Shown: one piece after another, positions 16,957-23,738 of the stretch | Position numbering within the stretch: the stretch's first letter is position 1 | Layout: every line of letters starts with the position of its first letter | Assembly: GCA_031379035.1 (NCBI GenBank) | Contig: JANNEU010000154.1 | Coordinates: forward strand, 1 to 24,755 | Reading direction: 5' to 3' | Source of the DNA: JABFRJ01 sp031379035 | GTDB lineage: Bacteria > Pseudomonadota > Alphaproteobacteria > Rhizobiales > Hyphomicrobiaceae | DNA: 24,755 nt | The notes under the pieces: generated by a model | What the model was told of the DNA's origin: nothing | Seen by the model: only the letters and a program-made list of their open reading frames with translations | Databases searched by the model: none | Made by a program: the position numbers and the translations under genes

Positions 16957-17331
16957 ATGGCGGCGTTCACGGAACTTAAAGTCTGGCAGTTGAGCATGAG
17001 CCTTGCCGAAAGCACCTATGCATTGACCGCTGGCTTTCCTCGAGAGGAGCTGTATGGGCTCACTAGTCAAATGCGACGCGCCTCGGTCTCGATACCATCC
17101 AACATCGCCGAAGGTTATGGTCGGGAGCAGCGTGGCTACATCATCAATTTCCTTCGGATAGCACTTGGCTCCTGCCGCGAACTTGAGACGCAACTGAAAC
17201 TGGCTGTCCGTCTCAAAATCTGCAACGAGGAAAATGATTCGACTGCACGCGCCCAATGCGACGAAATCGGCAAGATGTTGCGAGGCCTCATTCGCTCTGT
17301 CGAAGCCGATACGGATGCCGGCCGTGTCTGA
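16957..17331 (+). CDS. Four-helix-bundle protein (S23/rRNA intervening-sequence family)
   Basis: A 124-residue all-helical protein with the family hallmarks: an ELKVWQLSM opening, FPREELYGLTSQMRRASVSI, PSNIAEGYGR (about residues 47-56 region) and FLRIALGSCRELETQL. It belongs to the four helix bundle/S23 family first noted as ORFs in 23S rRNA intervening sequences and related to the Avd accessory protein of diversity-generating retroelements. Biochemical role is unknown; Avd relatives bind nucleic acid. Start at 16957 is supported by GAGGGG (16946-16951) five bases upstream; an earlier TTG at 16921 falls inside the repeat. It interrupts the liv operon and has no obvious transport function. Confidence 0.9.
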   Translation: MAAFTELKVWQLSMSLAESTYALTAGFPREELYGLTSQMRRASVSIPSNIAEGYGREQRGYIINFLRIALGSCRELETQLKLAVRLKICNEENDSTARAQCDEIGKMLRGLIRSVEADTDAGRV

Positions 17332-17353
17332 AGCAGCCGCGTCTGAGACGCAT

Positions 17354-17387
17354 AACTACCAACGACCAACTACCAACTACTAACCCC
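17354..17387 (-). repeat. Right heptamer array, inverted relative to the left one
   Basis: Units AACTACC (17354), AACGACC (17361), AACTACC (17368), AACTACT (17375) and a partial AACCCC (17382). In rotated frame this is CCAACTA, the reverse complement of TAGTTGG. It ends 8 bp before the livM ATG. Confidence 0.95.
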
Positions 17388-17395
17388 GGAATCCA

Positions 17396-18493
17396 ATGCT
17401 TTACCGCGAAACAGGCCAGTTCAAAACGACGTACCGGCTGGACATGCAAATGTTCGCGATCCGGCAGGACCGGATTGCGTACTATGCGCTGCTGGCGTTT
17501 GCCTTCATTGGCGTCCCGCTGCTGGCCTATTTCCAGGTCGGGCTGTTTGGGCGCGACTATTTCTTCAAGGCGATCCTGATCCCGTTTCTGATCCTGTCGC
17601 TGGCAGCGATTGGGCTGAATATCCTCACCGGCTACTGCGGGCAGATCTCGCTTGGTGGTGGCGCATTCATGGCGATCGGCGCCTACTTCGGTTTTAAATT
17701 TGCCACCGGCTTCGGACCGTTGATGGCGTTGCCGATGGTGGTGTCGATCCTGATGGGTGGGCTGTCGGCAGCGTTGATTGGGATTTTGTTCGGTATTCCA
17801 TCGCTGAGGATCAAGGGCCTGTATCTCGCCGTGGCGACGCTGGCCGCGCAGTTCTTCTTTGACTGGCTCTTCATCCGCGTGAAGTGGTTCACCAACTATG
17901 AGCCATCCGGCTCAGTCTCGGCACCAGAGTTGAACTTTTTTGGCTGGATCGTGAAGTCGCCGATTGAGCGCTATCTGCTGGCGTTATCGTTCGTGACGGT
18001 GTTTGCCCTGCTGGCCAAGAACCTGGTGCGCGGCAATCTCGGCCGTCAGTGGATGGCCATTCGCGATATGGATATTGCGGCTGAAATCATGGGCATCCGG
18101 CCGCTGTACGCGAAGCTCTCGGCGTTCGCCGTGTCGTCGTTCTTCTGCGGTGTGGCGGGCGCGCTGTGGGCGTTCGTGCATCTCGGCAGCTGGGAGCCGC
18201 TGGCGTTCAACATCGACCGTTCGAACCAGCTGCTGTTCATGATCATCATCGGCGGGCTGGGCTCGATCCTGGGCTCGTTCCTGGGTGCAGCCTTCATTCT
18301 GCTGCTGCCGATCTTCCTCAATCAGGTGCCCGCAGCAATCGGTCTGACGATGTCGGTTGAGACGATCACGCATCTCGAGTTCATCATCTTCGGGTCGTTG
18401 ATCTGTTACTTGCTGATCAAGGAACCGCATGGGTTCGCCAAGCTTTGGTCGTTGGGCAAGGAAAAGCTCAGGCTCTGGCCCTTCCCCTATTGA
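17396..18493 (+). CDS. livM: Liv-type ABC transporter permease LivM
   Basis: Second permease, 365 aa, with about nine to ten hydrophobic segments after a roughly 25-residue polar N-terminus. The diagnostic LivM stretch GLNILTGYCGQISLGGGAF is present (about residues 74-92), and the ATPase-contact loop reads GRQWMAIRDMDIAAEIMGI. The start at 17396 lies just after the right heptamer array with only a weak GGAA upstream; an internal ATG (residue 17) would shorten the leader. It is placed after the four-helix-bundle gene, so its expression must cross that element. Confidence 0.92.
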   Translation: MLYRETGQFKTTYRLDMQMFAIRQDRIAYYALLAFAFIGVPLLAYFQVGLFGRDYFFKAILIPFLILSLAAIGLNILTGYCGQISLGGGAFMAIGAYFGFKFATGFGPLMALPMVVSILMGGLSAALIGILFGIPSLRIKGLYLAVATLAAQFFFDWLFIRVKWFTNYEPSGSVSAPELNFFGWIVKSPIERYLLALSFVTVFALLAKNLVRGNLGRQWMAIRDMDIAAEIMGIRPLYAKLSAFAVSSFFCGVAGALWAFVHLGSWEPLAFNIDRSNQLLFMIIIGGLGSILGSFLGAAFILLLPIFLNQVPAAIGLTMSVETITHLEFIIFGSLICYLLIKEPHGFAKLWSLGKEKLRLWPFPY

Positions 18494-18504
18494 GTTTCAC
18501 GAAT

Positions 18505-18537
18505 ATGCCGCGCGCAGTGTGGAGTGGTTCGCGGCAT
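18505..18537 (+). promoter_or_regulatory. Intercistronic hairpin between livM and the binding-protein gene
   Basis: Perfect 8-bp arms ATGCCGCG (18505-18512) and CGCGGCAT (18530-18537) with a 17-nt loop. A smaller CCCGG-ATCAA-CCGGG hairpin follows shortly after. There is no T tract, so it is more likely a processing or stability structure than a terminator; it may help raise binding-protein levels over the permeases. Confidence 0.45.
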
Positions 18538-18606
18538 CTCTGGACACGAGGCTCGCAAAGAATTCCCGGATCAACCGGGCGCATATCAACGCACTGGAGG
18601 ACTTCC

Positions 18607-19947
18607 ATGAAACGCATCTGGCTTGGCGCAGCGCTCGCGATGACGAGCGTCGCCGCGATCACAGCAACGACATCGGCCCAACAGCCGAACGAACAATTCA
18701 TTCCGGCGCTGGTTTACCGCACCGGTGCCTACGCGCCGAACGGTATCCCGTGGGCGAACGGCACGGCAGACTATTACTCGATGCTGAATGCACGCGACGG
18801 CGGCATCAATGGCGTCAAGATCGTCTACGAAGAATGCGAGACGGGCTACGCCACCGACAAGGGCGTGGAGTGCTACGAGCGCTTGAAGGGCAAGGGCCCG
18901 ACGGGTGCTGCCTATTTCGCGCCGCTGTCGACCGGCATCACCTTCGCGCTGACGGAAAAGGCGCCCGGCGACAAGATCCCGCTGCTGACCATGGGCTATG
19001 GCCGCTCGGACAGCCGTGACGGATCGATCTTCGGGTGGAACTTCATCGCGATGGGCAGCTACTGGACAGCGGCCGACGTGGCGATCCAGCACGTGGCCAA
19101 AGAGCTTGGCGGGATGGCCAACCTGAAAGGCAAGAAGATCACGCTGGTGTTCCACGACAGCCCCTATGGAAAGGAGCCGATCCCGGCACTCGAAGCGCGT
19201 GCGAAGAAAGAAGGCTTCGAGCTGAAGCTGGTGCCTGTCACCCACCCAGGCGTTGAGCAGAAGTCGCAGTGGCTTGGTATCCGTCAGGACAAGCCAGACT
19301 ACGTACTGCTGTGGGGCTGGGGTGTGATGAACTCGGCGTCCGTCAAGGAAGCAGCCGCCGTCAACTTCCCGCGCGACAAGATGATCGGCGTGTGGTGGTC
19401 GGGTGCAGAGCCTGATGTGATCCCGGCTGGTGAGCAGGCGATCGGCTACAAGGCGCTGATGCTGCAGCACGGTGCGGGCCGCTATGGCGTGCATGCCGAC
19501 ATCGAAAAGCATGTGTACGCCAACGGTGGTGGCGCGGCAAAGGGTGACGACGCTGCCCAGATCAAGGAAGGCCACGTGCTGTACAACCGCTCGCTGGTCA
19601 ACGCACTGATCGGGACGGAAGCGATCCGCACCGCGCAGAAGAAGTTCGGCAATAAGCCGCTGTCAGGTGAGCAGGTCCGCTGGGGCTTTGAAAACCTCGA
19701 TCTGACCGAAGCGCGTATCAAGGAGCTTGGCTTCGATGGCATGATCAAGCCGCTGAAGCTCTCCTGCGCAGACCACCAAGGTGCCGACTTGGCTCGCGTC
19801 CATCAGTGGGACGGCAAGGCGTGGAAGGTGATCTCGGACTACTACACGGCTGACCGCTCGGTTGTTGACCCGCTTGTGAAGGCGACAGCTGCGAAGTACG
19901 CCGAAGACAAGAAGATCACCCCGCGCGATTGCTCGAAGGAAGGTTGA
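18607..19947 (+). CDS. Periplasmic substrate-binding protein of the Liv-type importer
   Basis: Type I periplasmic binding protein of 446 aa (Peripla_BP_6/LivK-like), somewhat longer than E. coli LivK. A clean signal peptide (about residues 1-24, ending TSAQ) follows a start fixed by GGAGG (18596-18600) six bases upstream. The lobes alternate beta-alpha units, with KKITLVFHDSPYGKEPIPAL as the typical start of the second lobe. Cysteines in YEECETGYATDKGVECYERL are likely disulfide bonded. The aromatic-rich ligand region (VLLWGWGVMNSAS, GVWWSGAEPD) hints at a non-branched-chain ligand such as an aromatic or aliphatic acid, but this is inference. Confidence 0.9.
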   Translation: MKRIWLGAALAMTSVAAITATTSAQQPNEQFIPALVYRTGAYAPNGIPWANGTADYYSMLNARDGGINGVKIVYEECETGYATDKGVECYERLKGKGPTGAAYFAPLSTGITFALTEKAPGDKIPLLTMGYGRSDSRDGSIFGWNFIAMGSYWTAADVAIQHVAKELGGMANLKGKKITLVFHDSPYGKEPIPALEARAKKEGFELKLVPVTHPGVEQKSQWLGIRQDKPDYVLLWGWGVMNSASVKEAAAVNFPRDKMIGVWWSGAEPDVIPAGEQAIGYKALMLQHGAGRYGVHADIEKHVYANGGGAAKGDDAAQIKEGHVLYNRSLVNALIGTEAIRTAQKKFGNKPLSGEQVRWGFENLDLTEARIKELGFDGMIKPLKLSCADHQGADLARVHQWDGKAWKVISDYYTADRSVVDPLVKATAAKYAEDKKITPRDCSKEG

Positions 19948-19953
19948 AAAGCG

Positions 19954-20007
19954 AGGCAATAGGCAGACGGCACGAGGGTTCGCCCTTTGCCGGTGCCTAC
20001 TGCCTGC
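19954..20007. repeat. Third inverted heptamer hairpin, with TTCG loop
   Basis: Left units AGGCAAT (19954) and AGGCAGA (19961) face inverted TGCCTAC (19994) and TGCCTGC (20001). Inside them CGGCA pairs with TGCCG, and at the tip AGGG-TTCG-CCCT (19975-19986) forms a hairpin. The structure lies directly after the binding-protein stop, a usual place for REP-like hairpins that stabilise upstream mRNA. Confidence 0.85.
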
Positions 20008-20036
20008 TGATCAGGCCCGTTGATCAGGAGTGAGAC

Positions 20037-20675
20037 GTGGCGTTCGCGGCTGGCTTTGATCGACGGCGGTTTTTGGTGGGTTTTTGCGCAGCCTCGGCGG
20101 CTTCATCAAGCCCTGCGGCTGCGCAACGTGCGCCAAGTGCTGCTGATGCAGGTTGGACGACACGGCTTATTATCGCCGCGCGTTCGCAAATCGGTGTCAC
20201 GGTCCGATACGACCCCGCTTACACGCGGCTTGCATTTCCGGGCGGAGATGTGCCGCGAGACAAGGGTGTGTGCACAGACGTTCTTGTGCGGGCATACCGG
20301 GATGCGTTCGGCGTTGATCTGCAAGCGCTGGTCAACGCAGACATGAAGGCAGCTTTCTCCCGTTATCCAACACGGTGGGGTTTATCGAAGCCGGATTCGT
20401 CGATTGATCACCGCCGCGTGCTTAATCTGCGGGTCTATCTGGAGCGCCGCGGGTTTGCACTCGGGCCACAACCATTGGTTCCGGCGGCCTTCGAGGCTGG
20501 CGATATCGCGACACAAGTGCTGCCGGGCAACCTGCCGCATATTGGTGTCGTCTCGGATAAAATGGGCACGGACGGCCGACGTCTGCTCATTCACAACATC
20601 GGCGCAGGCACGGAGGAAACCGACGTGCTCGCCACGTACACTCTGACCGGCCGTTACCGGTTCGTTCCAGTCTGA
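20037..20675 (+). CDS. DUF1287 protein with Tat-like signal, inside the liv operon
   Basis: A 212-residue protein of the DUF1287 (YijF-like) family. The N-terminus DRRRFLVGF followed by a hydrophobic Ala/Ser-rich stretch to PAAAQ (about residue 30) resembles a twin-arginine signal. The conserved core contains KGVCTDVLVRAYRDAFG with a candidate nucleophilic cysteine, plus DHRR, NLPHIGVVS and LLIHNIGAG, a Cys/His pattern recalling papain-like cell-wall hydrolases. That mechanism is my inference. The GTG start at 20037 is set by AGGAG (20026-20030) six bases upstream. It sits between the binding protein and livF with no known link to transport; insertion into the operon or a cell-envelope side function are both possible. 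Confidence 0.8.
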   Translation: MAFAAGFDRRRFLVGFCAASAASSSPAAAQRAPSAADAGWTTRLIIAARSQIGVTVRYDPAYTRLAFPGGDVPRDKGVCTDVLVRAYRDAFGVDLQALVNADMKAAFSRYPTRWGLSKPDSSIDHRRVLNLRVYLERRGFALGPQPLVPAAFEAGDIATQVLPGNLPHIGVVSDKMGTDGRRLLIHNIGAGTEETDVLATYTLTGRYRFVPV

Positions 20676-20699
20676 GAGACAGAGAGCCCAGAGAGAACC

Positions 20700-21548
20700 A
20701 TGTCCGTCACTGTTGCTGCCACCGCTTCTGCCGCTGTCCAGACCGCCAAGCCGATCTTGTCGGTAAAGAACGTCGAGGCGATTTATGATCACGTGATCCT
20801 CGTGTTGAAGGGCGTGTCGATCGAGGTGCCGGAAGGTGGCATTGTCGCCATTCTCGGCGCGAACGGGGCGGGCAAGTCGACGACCCTGAAGGCGATCTCA
20901 AACCTCATCAAGGCTGAGCGCGGCGAGGTAACGAAGGGTTCGATTGAGTTCAAGGGCGAGCGCGTCGATACGCTGACGCCGAGCGATCTTGTGACGCGCG
21001 GCTGCATCCAGGTGATGGAAGGCCGCCATTGCTTCGGGCATCTGACGATTGAGGAAAACCTGCGCACGGGCGCGTTCACCCGCAAGGACGGTCGTGCCGG
21101 CGAGGCGGCAGCGCTTGAGATGGTCTACAATTACTTCCCGCGCCTGAAAGAGCGACGGAACTCGCAGGCGGGCTATACGTCCGGCGGCGAGCAGCAGATG
21201 TGCGCGATTGGCCGTGCGCTGATGGCGAAGCCGACGATGGTGCTGCTGGATGAGCCGTCGATGGGGCTGGCACCGCAGATCGTCGAGCAGATCTTCGAGA
21301 TCGTGAAGGACATCAATACCAAGGAGCGCGTGTCGTTCCTGTTAGCCGAGCAGAACACCAATGTGGCGCTGCGCTACGCAACATACGGCTATATTCTTGA
21401 GACCGGCCGCATTGTGATGGACGGCAACGCCGCAGCCTTGCGTGACAACGAGGACGTGAAGGAATTCTACCTCGGTGTCGGCGGTGCCGACCGCAAGAGC
21501 TTCCGCGATGTAAAGAGCTACAAGCGGCGGAAGCGCTGGTTGTCTTGA
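20700..21548 (+). CDS. livF: Liv-type ABC transporter ATPase LivF
   Basis: Second ATPase of the importer, 282 aa. Walker A GANGAGKST, signature YTSGGEQQMCAIGRAL, Walker B MVLLDEPSMGLAP and the LivF-type H-loop replacement LLAEQN are present. It is longer than ordinary LivF (about 235 aa): an Ala/Thr-rich N-terminal leader of about 18 residues and a basic C-terminal tail (FRDVKSYKRRKRWLS) are added. I recall a similar tail in LivF proteins linked to acyl-CoA ligases, which would support a dedicated acid-uptake system. The ribosome site is weak (GAGAGA). Last gene of the block; repeats and a terminator follow. Confidence 0.93.
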   Translation: MSVTVAATASAAVQTAKPILSVKNVEAIYDHVILVLKGVSIEVPEGGIVAILGANGAGKSTTLKAISNLIKAERGEVTKGSIEFKGERVDTLTPSDLVTRGCIQVMEGRHCFGHLTIEENLRTGAFTRKDGRAGEAAALEMVYNYFPRLKERRNSQAGYTSGGEQQMCAIGRALMAKPTMVLLDEPSMGLAPQIVEQIFEIVKDINTKERVSFLLAEQNTNVALRYATYGYILETGRIVMDGNAAALRDNEDVKEFYLGVGGADRKSFRDVKSYKRRKRWLS

Positions 21549-21590
21549 GCACACGCACCGTGCGGCTAATCGTGGCCAATCTCTGCCGGG

Positions 21591-21794
21591 CTAGAGTGCT
21601 TCCGGGAAAAGTGTGAGCGGTTTTCCCGATAAGAAGCACGACCAAACAAAGAGCTAGGGTCGTTCCTCGATTCCACCAAGAGCGGAACGACCCTAGAGTG
21701 CTTCCGGGAAAAGTGTGAGCGGTTTTCCCGATAAGAAGCACGACAAAACAAAGAGCTAGGGTCGTTCCTCGATTCCACCAAGAGCGGAACGACC
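21591..21794. repeat. Two tandem copies of a 102-bp double-hairpin repeat
   Basis: Copies at 21591-21692 and 21693-21794 differ at one position (CGACCAAAC versus CGACAAAAC). Each contains hairpin A, CGGGAAAA/TTTTCCCG (21603-21628; 21705-21730), and hairpin B, CTAGGGTCGTTCC/GGAACGACCCTAG with perfect 13-bp arms (21654-21696; 21756-21798). The hairpin A context (GGGAAAAGTGTGAGCGGTTTTCCC) resembles palindromic intergenic elements common in rhizobial genomes. Confidence 0.93.
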
Positions 21795-21815
21795 CTAGAA
21801 CCGGCCCGCGCGCCC

Positions 21816-21836
21816 AGCGCTTTTAGAAGCGCTTTT
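21816..21836. terminator. Rho-independent-like terminator between livF and nadK
   Basis: Perfect 7-bp arms AGCGCTT (21816-21822) and AAGCGCT (21827-21833) with a TTAG loop, followed by TTT on the plus strand. It lies in the convergent gap and could serve both directions, although the T tract is short. Confidence 0.6.
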
Positions 21837-21868
21837 GGACCACTCCGATCGATCAGCGACCGAACAGC

Positions 21869-22648
21869 TCAATACCGGAACTGCTCCGACAAAATACGCT
21901 CGTCGAGGCTGTGTCCCGGATCAAACATCATAAAGAGGTCGATCTCCCCCGCTTGAGCAATCTCGACCCGCTCGACAAACCTCGTTTCGTTGTTGTCAGC
22001 CACGGCCGATACGGGCCGCTTACCAGCCTCGATCACGTCAAATGTAATAGTTGCAGCGTTCGGCAGCAGCGCGCCACGCCAGCGTCGTGGCCGGAACGGA
22101 CTGATCGGCGTCAGCGCCAGCAGGGGCGCATCAATGGGCAGTATCGGCCCGTAAGCTGACAAATTGTAAGCGGTTGAACCAGCCGGTGTCGCCACCAAGG
22201 CCCCATCGCAAACGAGCTCCTCAAGCCGCACCTTGCCGTCAACCGAGATGCGGAGTTTCGCCGCCTGATAGGTCTGCCGGAACAATGAGACTTCGTTGAT
22301 TGCGAGGCTCTCCGCACGCCCCCCCGTGCTCGTATGCGCGACCATCTTCAGCGGATGAATGCGGCTCACCTCAGCGCGCACGATGCGCTCCGGCAGATCA
22401 GCCTCGCTATACTCGTTCATCAGAAAGCCGACCGAACCCCGGTTCATGCCATAGATCGGAATACGATCATTCATGTGCTTGTGCAGTGTTTCCAGCATGA
22501 AGCCGTCACCGCCAAGCGCAACAATCGCATCCGCCGTCTTGGCCGTCACGTTGCCATAGATGTTGGCCAGCCGTGAGAGCGCCGTCTGCGCTTCCGCAGC
22601 CTCGCTGGCAACAAGCGCGATCTTCTCGTAAGTTTTTGTGCCAGCCAT
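21869..22648 (-). CDS. nadK: NAD kinase
   Basis: Phosphorylates NAD to NADP; cytosolic and usually essential. 259 aa, typical of alphaproteobacterial enzymes. The GGDG active-site motif is at residues 46-49 (ALGGDGFML), followed by NRGSVGFLMN and the NAD-binding DGALVATPAGSTAYNLSAYGP, then NNETRFV. I chose the ATG at 22648 because the family start (MAGTKTYEKIALV) fits and a GGA lies eight bases upstream. The frame stays open far upstream but that part overlaps cutA on the other strand. The start codon is only 27 bp from the divergent cutA start, so its promoter must lie inside cutA. Confidence 0.95.
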   Translation of the reverse strand: MAGTKTYEKIALVASEAAEAQTALSRLANIYGNVTAKTADAIVALGGDGFMLETLHKHMNDRIPIYGMNRGSVGFLMNEYSEADLPERIVRAEVSRIHPLKMVAHTSTGGRAESLAINEVSLFRQTYQAAKLRISVDGKVRLEELVCDGALVATPAGSTAYNLSAYGPILPIDAPLLALTPISPFRPRRWRGALLPNAATITFDVIEAGKRPVSAVADNNETRFVERVEIAQAGEIDLFMMFDPGHSLDERILSEQFRY

Positions 22649-22675
22649 GGAGAGCGTCCAAAAAGGAAGCGGGAG

Positions 22676-23035
22676 ATGACGACAGACAAGCCTGATCCGG
22701 TCGCAGGCGACAAGCCCATTCTCATCTACGCGACGTTTCCAGATCTTGCGGCAGCCGAAGCCGCCGCCACCCGTCTTGTAGCGGCACGCTTGGTCGCCTG
22801 CGCAAACCTCCTGCCAGGCATGGTCTCCATTTACCAATGGCAGGGCAAAATCGAACGCAGCACCGAAGTGGTCGCAATCCTCAAAACCCGGACCGCATTG
22901 ACAGACCGCGTTATTGCCGCCGTGGGTGCCCATCACCCTTACACCACGCCCGCGCTGCTGGCCCTTGCGCCCGCTGGCGGATCAGCCGATTACCTGGCCT
23001 GGATCATGGCCGAGACGGCCAGCCCCACATCGTGA
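22676..23035 (+). CDS. cutA: CutA1 divalent-cation tolerance protein
   Basis: 119-residue member of the trimeric CutA1 family, cytosolic, linked to divalent metal tolerance though the molecular role is unsettled. Family marks are YATFPDLAAAEAAATRLVAARLVACANLLPG at the start of the fold, YQWQGKIERSTEV and the C-terminal HPYTTPALLAL. The start at 22676 follows a purine-rich AAGGAAGCGGGAG site. Diverges from nadK and is followed 10 bp later by eda, so cutA-eda form a probable operon; its promoter lies within the nadK 5' coding region. Confidence 0.92.
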   Translation: MTTDKPDPVAGDKPILIYATFPDLAAAEAAATRLVAARLVACANLLPGMVSIYQWQGKIERSTEVVAILKTRTALTDRVIAAVGAHHPYTTPALLALAPAGGSADYLAWIMAETASPTS

Positions 23036-23045
23036 GGTTCTGCTC

Positions 23046-23717
23046 ATGTCCGTCAGTTCTGGTTCCGCCAACAGCATTCCGCGCAAACAGGCGCAGCTCA
23101 ATCCCGGCCTGATCGCCCGTTGCAAACCCGCGCGCGTAATCCCTGTTCTGACCATCACCGATCCAAAGCACGCCGTGCCGCTGGCGCACGCCTTATTCGA
23201 CGGCGGGTTGACGGTTCTCGAAATTACGTTGCGCACACCTGCCGCGCTGGAAGCCATCCGTCTGATCAAAGAGCACGGCCCCGATGCGGACGTCGGCGCC
23301 GGCACGGTGTTGACCTCGGCACAAGCCGAAGCCGCCCGTAAAGCCGGCGCGCGCTTCCTCGTTTCACCGGGCGCAACGCCGCGGCTGCTCGACGAAGCCG
23401 AGAGCTGGCCGATCCCACTGCTGCCCGGGATCGCCACCGCGTCCGAGGCCATGGCCCTTATCGAACGCGGCTATCGCTTCGCCAAGTTCTTCCCCGCCGA
23501 ACAATCCGGCGGGATCGCGTCCCTGAACGCGCTTGGCGCCCCCTTGGCCGATCTCGTGTTCTGCCCGACCGGCGGCGTCGGCCCGCACAACCTCGCAGCC
23601 TATCTCGCAACACCTAACGTCGTCTGCGTCGGCGGCTCCTGGGTCGCCCCACAGAACTTGATCGACGCCGGCGACTGGGCCGGCATCACCAAGCTCGCAC
23701 GTGCAGCGCACACATGA
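23046..23717 (+). CDS. eda: 2-dehydro-3-deoxyphosphogluconate / 4-hydroxy-2-oxoglutarate aldolase
   Basis: Class I aldolase of the Entner-Doudoroff pathway (KDPG to pyruvate and glyceraldehyde 3-phosphate); 223 aa TIM barrel. Catalytic Glu is E59 (VLEITLRTP) and the Schiff-base lysine is K147 (FAKFFPAEQ). GAGTVLT, LLPGIATASE, CPTGGV and CVGGSW cover the phosphate and barrel motifs. An N-terminal extension of about 20 residues precedes the domain. Start at 23046 with GAGG eight bases upstream. No edd gene is in the window. Confidence 0.93.
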   Translation: MSVSSGSANSIPRKQAQLNPGLIARCKPARVIPVLTITDPKHAVPLAHALFDGGLTVLEITLRTPAALEAIRLIKEHGPDADVGAGTVLTSAQAEAARKAGARFLVSPGATPRLLDEAESWPIPLLPGIATASEAMALIERGYRFAKFFPAEQSGGIASLNALGAPLADLVFCPTGGVGPHNLAAYLATPNVVCVGGSWVAPQNLIDAGDWAGITKLARAAHT

Positions 23718-23738
23718 GCTTCGCCCTTCGGGCAAACC

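Larger units (their letters stand above)
16904..17387. mobile_element. Candidate element: four-helix-bundle gene between inverted heptamer arrays
   Basis: A roughly 480-bp unit sits between livH and livM. It consists of a (TAGTTGG)n array, one four-helix-bundle gene and the inverted (CCAACTA)n array. The first 26 bases of the left array (16904-16929) match the reverse complement of 17354-17379 at 24 positions, so a transcript could fold with the gene in the loop. Family members are known as ORFs inside 23S rRNA intervening sequences, which are also hairpin-bounded. There is no transposase, and mobility is inferred only from architecture and location. Confidence 0.45.
21549..21868. other. Gene-free interval between convergent livF and nadK
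   Basis: 320 bp with no supportable gene. It is filled by the two 102-bp repeats and then a compact hairpin terminator. Minus-strand frames here (21313-21741, 21566-21781) only translate the repeat twice and are not genes. Confidence 0.8.

Noticed and set aside
16904..17387. Diversity-generating retroelement suggested by the Avd-like protein
   Set aside because: No reverse transcriptase, template repeat or variable-repeat target gene is nearby; only the four-helix protein is shared.
16904..17387. Short CRISPR-like array from the regular repeats
   Set aside because: The units are directly adjacent 7-bp repeats without spacers, and no cas genes are present.
21313..21781. Minus-strand frames with an apparent repeated peptide
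   Set aside because: The peptide repeat only reflects translation of the tandem 102-bp palindromic DNA repeat; no start signals or homology.
22649..22936. Longer nadK start giving a 355-residue protein
   Set aside because: The extra 96 residues are Cys/Gly-rich, antisense to cutA and unlike any NAD kinase N-terminus; the ATG at 22648 matches the family.
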